Positions 56,652-64,000 of a DNA stretch of 64,000 bases are shown here, piece after piece. The translations under genes were made by a program, and so were the position numbers. Under the pieces are notes generated by a model. It saw nothing but the letters and a program-made list of their open reading frames with translations. It did no database searches and was not told where the DNA came from. How positions within the stretch are numbered: the stretch's first letter is position 1; each line of letters opens with the position of its first letter. The stretch comes from Paragordius varius (lineage: Eukaryota; Nematomorpha), in assembly GCA_964247055.1 (NCBI GenBank), contig OZ176053.1, positions 3,100,001 to 3,164,000 of the forward strand, in the 5' to 3' direction.

Positions 56652-59455
56652 CATAAAATTGAAATTATGCGAACAAAACGCAAAAATATAAAGACAAAAT
56701 TTTTTTTTTCAAAATACAACCATACTTTTTTAAACCTTAATTTTTCTATATATATATTTATTAAATACAATTTTAAAATACATGAGTGATTATGTTACCA
56801 ATATACGCCTCTATTTCATAGTTTCAATTTAAATCGAAATTTTTTATAAATCACTTAAAAAAGTACAGCGGTCTCTTGAAAAAAATATTTGCCTTCATAT
56901 TTTTCCGTTTATTCTGTATAATTTCAATTTAAATCTATATATATATGGCGTAAAATTACCCTTTTATCCCTTCAGATTTCATGATTGAGGCAAACATTGG
57001 AATAATTTTAATTTTTTCTTGACTTTTCTAAAAGTTATTTTTATGCTCTATGTTACTTGGGCTAATATAACACGAGTTTTGACAACATCGATTGGAGTGG
57101 TAAGAGTGGCGGCAATACCACCTAAATAACATAAAAGATGAATATGATATTGATTGCGTTTCTTAAAATTAGAATATCTCGTATAAAATTTATTAAAAAA
57201 ATTAAGCTGAAATGCGTACAAATATAAAAAATATATATTTTGATTTTCGACTTTTATAGTAAAGTCTATATCGAAAAAATATTTGTACGCATTTCAGCTT
57301 AATTTTTTTTTAATAAATTTCATAAATGCGTAATTCTCTCGATTCTCGTATAAAGTTTTGCTTTTTTAAATTCTTTTGAAGCCCTTAGATATATTTGCGC
57401 CTACTAGCTAATCTAGTTTATGTGTCAACGAGCAATAAAATTTTTTAGAGTGATAAAGCAAAATCTTAAAATTTCCCTTACCTATTGTTGGCTCAAGCGT
57501 TGAAGTAATCCTATTAATTAATATTTCAACCGTTTCTATATAAAATAAAATAATATTTGAAAATAGTATTACAAGCAATATTTATAATATTTATATAATC
57601 GATGCTTAGTTCTCGCGGTATTTATTTAATCAAATTGGGTTGTTAACTCATAAATACAGTTAAAATTGAAATTATACGGACAAAACGTAAAAATATAAAG
57701 ACAAATATTTTTATATAAAAGACAAACATACTTTTTTAAACCTTACTTTTTCTCATATAAGCTATTTAGTTACAATTGTAAAATATAGAATTGATTATGT
57801 TGGTAATATATATCTCTATTTCAGACTTAGATATTTAAAACAGTGACTTATATCGAAATAAATTTAAAAAGTATGGCTGTCTTTTATTCATATTTTGTCC
57901 GTATAAGTCGAGAGCTAAAGGTTTCAGTATAATGCATAATAAAATATAATAATATAATACGGTAATGTTGGGACAAAAATATATCAATTTTTTAGCCATA
58001 ATTCGATGTCTTTAGTTAATAAAATTTGTGAGAACGTGTGAGCCGTATATTGTTATAATTCACAAAAGTCATCCAAAAACCAAAATAATATTTAAGTCCT
58101 TGAAAGACTGAAATCAAATAAATGGGATTATGTAAGTTTAAAAAATATAAGCTTTAAAAAATAAAATTTTTAATAACATATTCATAGGGTGGACCTATAA
58201 AATAATATAGCGACTTTAAAAGGGAAAAAATAGAGCACCATTGCTTAAATTTTTGATACATTCATTTAAGTTATTATTTAATACCATATTTTAACAAAAT
58301 TTATAATAGATAAAAACGCAGTTGCGTTATTATAAACACCTAAAATATAATGTTAACATTTATGCATATGGTAAAAAAAATAAAAATTATTTAGTATTTG
58401 AGTTTTGTAAGCAAATTAAATTTCAGTTGGATGAAAATCATTATCAAATAATTTTTGATTTTTAGTTATTTTAAGAAAAAATTAATATTACCAATATATT
58501 GGATGCAATAATAATTTAAATTCAAATGATTACTGGGGATCATTTTAAGTTCGTAAAGCTGCATATTATACACATAAATTTTTCTATCGTATATTATGAT
58601 TCATTATTTAGGGTATTGAGTGCAAGTTAACCCAATTTAAAGGTCATTATGCGCATTATTAATAAAATAAATCAACAGCCCTGACACCTCAGCTGGTATA
58701 TTATTATTATACAATATTTTCAGATGCAATTATTTACTGGAAAGTTTTTAAATTATAAAAATTAAGGTTAAAATTAATTAAAAGATTTGTAACCTGCAAT
58801 GGCACCTTGAATATAAGAATCGATGTTTGCATTATGTGTCATTTCTAACTCTTATTTTAAATTCATAATTACATTTTTGAGGAATTCCCAAACAGGGTAT
58901 TGTATAAATGCAAAGGGTATTTCTCGGAAAAGTGTAGGATAAAGTCCTCTGTAGAAACCAAAAAAGCCCTTTTGTGTTAATAATGTTATTTTACTTCATT
59001 TTTTAATAACGCAGACAGAATTTGCCAATTTTTTAGATTGTATGCTTGACGACGTTGTTTGAAAACTTCAACGGGGACACGAATAAGACAGGAAACCTTA
59101 GGGATAAAAATAATTGATACCGATTCAGCTAAAGCAGCGCTAATTAAATTTGGGTATTGAGTGTGATTTTGTAAATATATCCTAAAATTCTCATATGTGT
59201 AAAAAAATAATGCAGAACTATTGTTTTAAAATTTTTTTTAACGTTGGGGCAGATCCTAAGAATGCTATTCCTATCCCATTATATATTTTACGGAAGCCGC
59301 CTGACGCTTTAAATCCTCTCTGACTTTGAAGCCTAGTTTTAATCGTATCTAAGGGGAATAATATCGTGTCCACTAAAACCCCAGACAGAGCTCCACCCTA
59401 GGATATTAAAATTAAAAGGATATTTAAATACCAGCAATGGTATAAAATCTTGCAT
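56466..59455 (-). CDS. SLC25A26-like: Mitochondrial S-adenosylmethionine carrier (SLC25A26 family)
   Basis: Nine exons join in phase: 59455-59432, 59397-59243, 59217-59121, 59096-58995, 58968-58873, 58848-58794, 57121-57057, 57027-56960 and 56586-56466. They give about 260 aa (human SLC25A26: 274). All three mitochondrial-carrier repeats are present with their PxD/ExxK signatures: LFPLDTIKTRLQS, RVPVEVFKQRRQ and TTPIDVVKTRV. SAM-carrier features are GGALSGVLVDTILFPLDTIK, CLIRVPVEV, YRGLYPTLFREIPFAFIQYP and PRVIWISLGGAIFLGSYD. Expected role: imports S-adenosylmethionine into mitochondria in exchange for S-adenosylhomocysteine. Introns are 34, 25, 24, 26, 24, 1672, 29 and 373 nt, so five are under 30 nt. 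The 373-nt intron is mostly a MITE. The start ATG lies 56 bp from the start I prefer for the divergent CLPTM1L-like gene. Confidence 0.93.
56606..56651. repeat. TA dinucleotide microsatellite
   Basis: (TA)n run in the last intron of the SAM-carrier gene, directly beside MITE M1 copy C. Confidence 0.9.
56651..56936. mobile_element. CAGT-type MITE family M1, copy C (SAM-carrier intron 8)
   Basis: Inverted terminal blocks AAATTGAAATTATGCGAACA (left) and AAATTGAAATTATACAGAAT (right, inverted). It fills about 285 of the 373 nt of this intron. Confidence 0.7.
57185..57316. repeat. Short palindrome with 40-bp arms
   Basis: The arm around AATTAAGCTGAAATGCGTAC recurs inverted at about 57288-57307 with nearly full identity; arms are about 40 bp and the loop about 50 bp. 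It lies in the long SAM-carrier intron and is probably a tiny foldback element. Confidence 0.7.
57657..57909. mobile_element. CAGT-type MITE family M1, copy D
   Basis: Left tip TACAGTTAAAATTGAAATTA, then CGGACAAAACG; the right end inverted reads TTATACGGACAAAATATGAA. TA precedes the CAGT tip. In the 1,672-nt SAM-carrier intron. Confidence 0.7.
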
Positions 59456-59511
59456 TGGAAAATTTTGAATAACATATGAAATATGTGAATGTATTGATTA
59501 CAACGTGCATA
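59456..59511. promoter_or_regulatory. Candidate shared divergent promoter, SAM carrier / CLPTM1L-like
   Basis: Only 56 bp separate the two preferred start codons, which point in opposite directions. If CLPTM1L starts at its upstream in-frame ATG (59476), the gap is 20 bp. The stretch is AT-rich with no clear TATA box. The two 5' UTRs must be very short, overlap, or be supplied by an upstream exon or spliced leader. This is inferred from gene position only. Confidence 0.5.
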
Positions 59512-62500
59512 ATGTTAACTCGTAAAAATATATTTTTGACAATATTTATTGGATATGTTGGCCATAGTCTTTATACCTTGTATAATACGTTTCAGACTAA
59601 ATATTGTGGTAACAAAGCGACAAATTGTATTCATCAGCTAGGTGTAAATGAGTTATATGAAGTATTATATTTTTAAACATGCAGATTAGATATGGATTTA
59701 CAATTCTAAATTATTTGCGGGACACTGATACGTTATACAATATCAAGCAAAAATTAAATGTATTTAAGTATCCAACTATGTATATAGCAGAACTATTGAA
59801 TTAAACTTAACCGATGTTACGGATAAACCCCTATATTTTCACGCAACATTAAAATCTCTTGACCAATCAATCCAAACTTCCATATCTCAAAAGTTAAGTA
59901 TTAAACAAATTCCTGAAACTACAGCTATTAGTTTGCTGGTAATTATTTTTTACGATTTAGAAAAATGATTCGATAGTCAAGCATGATGGCCAAGAAATAA
60001 ATCATTATCCTACCAAAATAACTATTCACCTACTCTATGAAAATAAGGATGTGGATTTAAATGGTTTGACTAATGATATTTATCGGCTTATACGGTATTT
60101 TTTACGATATAACAATAGAATTAATCGCAAAAAGGAATTTCACCCAATTATATACTTATCGGATATTGATGTCCTTCACAAATATTTTAAAGTTTGATAT
60201 TTTAAAACTTTTATAGCCCTATACTTATTTTCAAAACAATTCCATTTCCCTAAACGTTAAACCAATCACATTTGGGAAAATTCATTTTTTTAATGCAATC
60301 GAACAATCCATAGTATCTATGAAACAATTAGGTTGCCATTTAATTTTTGAACGAATAGGTTTTACAGAAAAAGATGCGGATGAAATAAAGAGTCTTTTCG
60401 TTGATACCAACATTTATTTGTTAATGGTGACATTCGTTATCTCGTTCATGCATGTATGAAATATATTTTTTATCGAAATTTGTTCTTATTATTATAGCTG
60501 CTCTTTGACACGCTAGCTTTCAAAAACGATATTTCATTTTGGCGATCACGGGATACACTGGTGGGAATATCTTCAAAAACGGGTATAAACTTTTTTAGAA
60601 AATGATTAAGAATATTGGTGTAACACCCATTTTAGTAAATTTTTTAAGCATTAAAAACCAACCATAAATATATAGTTTATCCTTAGTTTTCTTTATTTTA
60701 GGGGGATGAATTCCATATTATACGCTATTGTTGTGTATAAATTTTACCATTTTAAAGCGATATAGTTTTTTATGATAATAAAAAAAAGCGTCAAGAAAAG
60801 CATAAAAAAATAAGAAATAAATTGTCTGAAAAAGTACAGTATGAAGCTGTACTTAATAGTCGGTTAAGATAATAAACAGTTAGGTTATTCTTTCAAGGAC
60901 TTTAATTTTATTGTAAGGCAAATGTTGGCTTACATAGAATTATGGATTTTGCTTGGGATTCGAATAATTATTAATTTTTATATGGAATTATTATCCAAAT
61001 TTAATATTCTTTTTTACAACCATTTTTCCTTTAGTTATATGGCGATGTTTCAGCCAATTCATCATTTTCCTATATTTGTGCAATGAGAAGACAAGCCTTT
61101 TAGTTCTCATACCTACGGGAATCGGTGTCATTATTGAGTTTTGGAAAGTTACTAAAGCCTTAAAATTCAGACTTGTTCGGAACAAATGTAAACTTTAAAA
61201 TTGATAATTTTATACCATTAAGATAAACCCCATAGATTGAAATTAAAAAAAATCATTATTTGTCTCGGTTTTGGCTCTATACTTAAAAAAATGGTTTTAC
61301 TTGATCATAACCTTTTTTATTATGTTTTTTTAAATTTTTTATGTGGGACAAAGATTACTATTAAGTAATAATCAAAAATCCACATTTTAAATAAATTTGC
61401 CGAATTTCCATAATCTCAATTACAAAAAATGAATAACTATTTAGCCTCAAAATGGTTTTTTACCATTGTCAAAACGAAGGAGTTGGATTGTGAAAAAGAA
61501 ACGCAACAACACGATTCTCAAGCATTAAGCTACCTATCTTACCTTCTATATCCCCTCTGTATAGGGGGAGCCCTATATTCCTTGCTTTATGTACCGCACA
61601 AAAGTTGGTGGTCTTGGCTCATAACTTCGCTGGTTAATGGTGTTTATGCATTCGGATTTATTTTTATGATGCCACAATTATTTTTGAATTACAAGGTAGA
61701 TAGTAAGATTTGTGAGTTTGCTTTTTTATAAAGGCATATTCCACATATATTTTGTTCTGCACTAGTATTTAGAGTTTTTGATCTGTTTTTTGCACACTAT
61801 GAATAGTAAGAGTGCTAATAAATGCTTAAATTGGAAATGGATAAAAGGAGAAATGACTAAAATGAATAAACCAAGTTTTGATCAAAACTCATACCAAACG
61901 ACTTAATTATAATAACAAACAGATAAAACCGTGTAACAATTTTAAGTATTCGTAATTTTTATAACTATAAAAATTTTTTAACGAGTTTTAATTTCCTATT
62001 AATAATTTAGTTCTATTACGTTAATATATAAATAGTCTATTCCGTGCGTAATATTAATTAGGGTTGAAAAAAACGTTAATATTTTCTGGAAATTTTGGAT
62101 CATAAATAATTTATAAAGTTTCTTAAATAGATTTAAGATATATTTGAATATACCTTTCAAACGTTCACTCAAGAACTTAATTATTAATTCGATTTTATAT
62201 TTGATTTATAAATAAAATTGCATCTTATATTACTTTATAAAATTTTTATATGTGCGTGTGTGTCTGTTTTTTAGTTAAAATCGGTGGCCCATCTGCCTTG
62301 GAAACCATTCATGTACAAAGCCTTCAATACCTTCATTGATGATTTATTTGCTTTTATAATTACAATGCCTACCACTCATAGATTAGCTTGCTTCAGAGAT
62401 GATTTAGTATTTTTGTGTTATCTTTACCAACGATGGCTATACCCAGTTGATAAAAATCGAATGGATGAAACTGCCACAACTTTTGAAGAGACTGACTATA

Positions 62501-62532
62501 ATATTACTTCAAAAAATAAAAAGATTGATTAG
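59512..62532 (+). CDS. CLPTM1L-like: CLPTM1L-like multi-pass membrane protein (CLPTM1 family)
   Basis: Ten exons join in phase: 59512-59661, 59685-59767, 59791-59938, 59961-60191, 60217-60331, 60359-60453, 60498-60582, 61035-61187, 61445-61695 and 62275-62532. They give about 522 aa (human CLPTM1L: 538). Colinear matches include [90 protein letters not shown] and [18 protein letters not shown] followed by [13 protein letters not shown] and [13 protein letters not shown]. Family members lie in the ER membrane; CLPTM1L has been linked to lipid scrambling in GPI-anchor synthesis. Five of the first introns are 22-27 nt (59662-59684, 59768-59790, 59939-59960, 60192-60216, 60332-60358) and the sixth is 44 nt. 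An in-frame ATG at 59476 could lengthen the N terminus by 12 residues. AATAAA lies at 62586. Confidence 0.94.
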
Positions 62533-62585
62533 TATTGATTGATAATTTTCTATATTTATTTGTGTTTGATTAAATGAAACGTATA

Positions 62586-62591
62586 AATAAA
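62586..62591 (+). terminator. Polyadenylation hexamer for the CLPTM1L-like gene
   Basis: AATAAA lies 54 bp after the stop codon and just before a MITE. Confidence 0.5.
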
Positions 62592-62630
62592 TGCATTTGT
62601 TAGAAATATAAAAAAATGTTAAATAATGTA

Positions 62631-62810
62631 CAGTATGTAAGTATACATTTCTAGAAAGTTATTAATTATTGCTAATTTTTTATTACAGCAAAGGGTAGTA
62701 TTATTGGCTAATAGTTATTTTTTTCACTTTTCCAATAATACTGCCCTTTGTTGTATATGCTATTTAGTAATAATTAATAACTTTCTAGCAAAGTATATTT
62801 ACTTATACTG
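62631..62810. mobile_element. CAGT-type foldback MITE family M3
   Basis: Two arms of about 80 bp (tips CAGTATGTAAGTATAC and, inverted, CAGTATAAGTAAATATAC; inner ends GGGTAGTATTATTGG and GGGCAGTATTATTGG) enclose a short loop. TA flanks both ends (62629-62630 and 62811-62812), as expected for Tc1/mariner-type transposition. It lies between the convergent CLPTM1L-like and GPCR genes. Confidence 0.85.
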
Positions 62811-63040
62811 TAAATCTCAAAAAATGCTGTGATTATAAATGTATCAAAAAGTTCATATATCACGTATAAATGACCAATCTGTTACGCATGAGCATAAAAA
62901 AGAACATATTTGTGTAAAAAACACTTCATTTAATACGTCAGATGTCTAAATTTATTATATCACAATGGTGTGGTACCCTTTAAAAAATACACACATGTAT
63001 CGCATTAAATTTTTACTAACTACTATTTTGTCAGCCATTC

Positions 63041-63433
63041 TTAGCACGTAATGGAAGAAAATTTTATTGAACAACAAATTATTGTACGTATTTCCTCTTT
63101 GAGTTTGAGGAAATAGTTTTTAAATACGTTCCTAACATTCTTATCCAATAAAATGTTGATGTAAACACCCAACAAAGGGTTAAGATGTTTTATAAAATGT
63201 ACTGTAATTTGTCTATCAAATTGTTCTTGTTCCAAATAATTAATCCAAAAGTATTGATTCTTAAGCACATAAATGATGAAAGGCATGTTGAAAAAGAATA
63301 AAAGTAGGCTTTGAACCATAATGAGAATTGCGGCTTGGTTTGTGATAAAAGTTCTATTCCTTGTAGAAGACAGCGCTGAAGTCATGGGATGATCATTTTT
63401 TTCGTTTTCCGGATGCATCATTACACGTTGTGC
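63041..63433 (-). CDS. Last exon of a second rhodopsin-like GPCR (partial)
   Basis: A minus-strand exon of 130 codons, opening after a likely acceptor (TTTAAAG before GCACAACG) and ending in a stop at 63041. It encodes the end of intracellular loop 3, TM6 (NQAAILIMVQSLLLFFFNMP) and TM7 with HFIKHLNPLLGVYINILLDK, where NPLL..Y resembles the class A NPxxY region, then a basic tail (NVFKNYFLKLKEEIR). Upstream exons must lie beyond 63433 and probably beyond the window. Ligand unknown. Confidence 0.65.
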   Translation of the reverse strand, partial: AQRVMMHPENEKNDHPMTSALSSTRNRTFITNQAAILIMVQSLLLFFFNMPFIIYVLKNQYFWINYLEQEQFDRQITVHFIKHLNPLLGVYINILLDKNVRNVFKNYFLKLKEEIRTIICCSIKFSSITC

Positions 63434-63459
63434 CTTTAAAGGAGATAATAAATACAATA

Positions 63460-64000
63460 TAGCGGTTTATTGGAAAATATTAATTTAAATTTTGTCAAAA
63501 TATAAAAATAAGTTGAACCCCATTTGGTTTTTTTTGCAAATAAAAACAGTTTTAAATGCCTACAAAAATCTGAAACATTATGATATGGATTTTAGGCAGT
63601 TTAAAATAGGTTTCAATTATCTCGATCGGTCCATAAGAGGTTAATATGACAAAATCTAAAATAAGTATTGTAATAAAGATTAACACCAGATTTATAATTG
63701 TTATTATTTATGCAAGATCTAAAACTATAAGGCTTCAAAATTAAATTCCCCCTAATTGCAGGGAGGCTTTGTTATAACAATTCACCTAATATCTCTAAAC
63801 TTGTTTTTTAGACTTTTCAAGTGGTTAGTAAAAATTTCAATTTTAATATTTCCTAATTTATATACTTTTTAAACTACTGTATATTATAAAACTGAATTTG
63901 GTTATTCCCGTTGTAACCGTGGCTGTGACCGCTTTCCATATGTTTTAAACCATGTTATTCAAATACTTATTTTTATGTATTTTTTTCAGACAAAAATATA
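63460..64000. other. Intron or upstream sequence at the window edge
   Basis: Probably intron of the GPCR whose last exon is at 63041-63433. A less AT-rich patch near 63905-63950 could hold another short minus-strand exon, but I cannot fix its frame or edges. Confidence 0.35.

Noticed and set aside
60991-61185. Minus-strand open frame of 64 codons
   Set aside because: Antisense shadow of CLPTM1L-like exon 8 (61035-61187).
63900-63955. Possible short minus-strand exon near the window edge
   Set aside because: A readable patch (IWKAVTATVTTGITKF) could be a membrane segment of the second GPCR, but no reliable splice sites or homology fix it.

Overview
The window is AT-rich, repeat-laden animal nuclear DNA. 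The animal assignment rests on the gene set: a katanin p60 AAA ATPase, a DNAJB6/DNAJB2-type co-chaperone, an M13 (neprilysin-type) metallopeptidase, an SLC25A26-type mitochondrial SAM carrier, a CLPTM1L-like membrane protein, a Shisa-like protein, an Ig/EGF-type receptor and two rhodopsin-like GPCRs. The exons are spread over many introns, and I joined them by reading phase and family conservation. The most striking property is intron size. Sixteen introns in five genes are only 22-29 nt long, all GT-AG, and removing them restores exact colinearity with conserved families. Other introns in the same genes run from hundreds of bases to 6.2 kb. Introns this short in an animal recall dicyemid mesozoans, for which very short introns have been reported, but a window this rich in mobile elements is not an obvious match, so the lineage stays open.

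Layout: 1-2.2 kb holds old LINE sequence and an intact 5S rRNA gene (minus). 2.2-10.4 kb is a complete katanin p60 gene (plus), with a decayed Ty3/gypsy element in its 5 kb intron 8. 10.8-13.8 kb holds three LINE reverse-transcriptase copies, two of them head to head. 14-19 kb is gene-free, with a hAT fossil and an array of about 315-bp tandem units. 19.4-21.1 kb is a single-exon GPCR. 22-25 kb holds a mariner fossil, a hAT-like MITE and a tRNA-derived SINE. 26.1-27.3 kb is a small Shisa-like gene.

From 30.9 to 59.5 kb three genes lie in the same direction on the minus strand (5' to 3': SAM carrier, Ig/EGF receptor, M13 peptidase). A DNAJB6-like gene lies antisense inside a 6.2 kb intron of the M13 gene. 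The SAM-carrier gene is head to head with the CLPTM1L-like gene (59.5-62.5 kb), with 56 bp between the start codons I prefer. The last exon of a second GPCR lies on the minus strand at 63.0-63.4 kb.

Mobile DNA dominates the rest. Three MITE groups have CAGT-type tips and TA flanks (Tc1/mariner style). One MITE group has 21-bp subterminal arrays and TATA flanks. There are hAT-type elements, one with a clear 8-bp target duplication, a tRNA-derived SINE family and a dispersed foldback repeat. One MITE family makes up most of three mid-size introns, which suggests how tiny introns grew. No experimental or database check was possible; all gene models come from reading the sequence.
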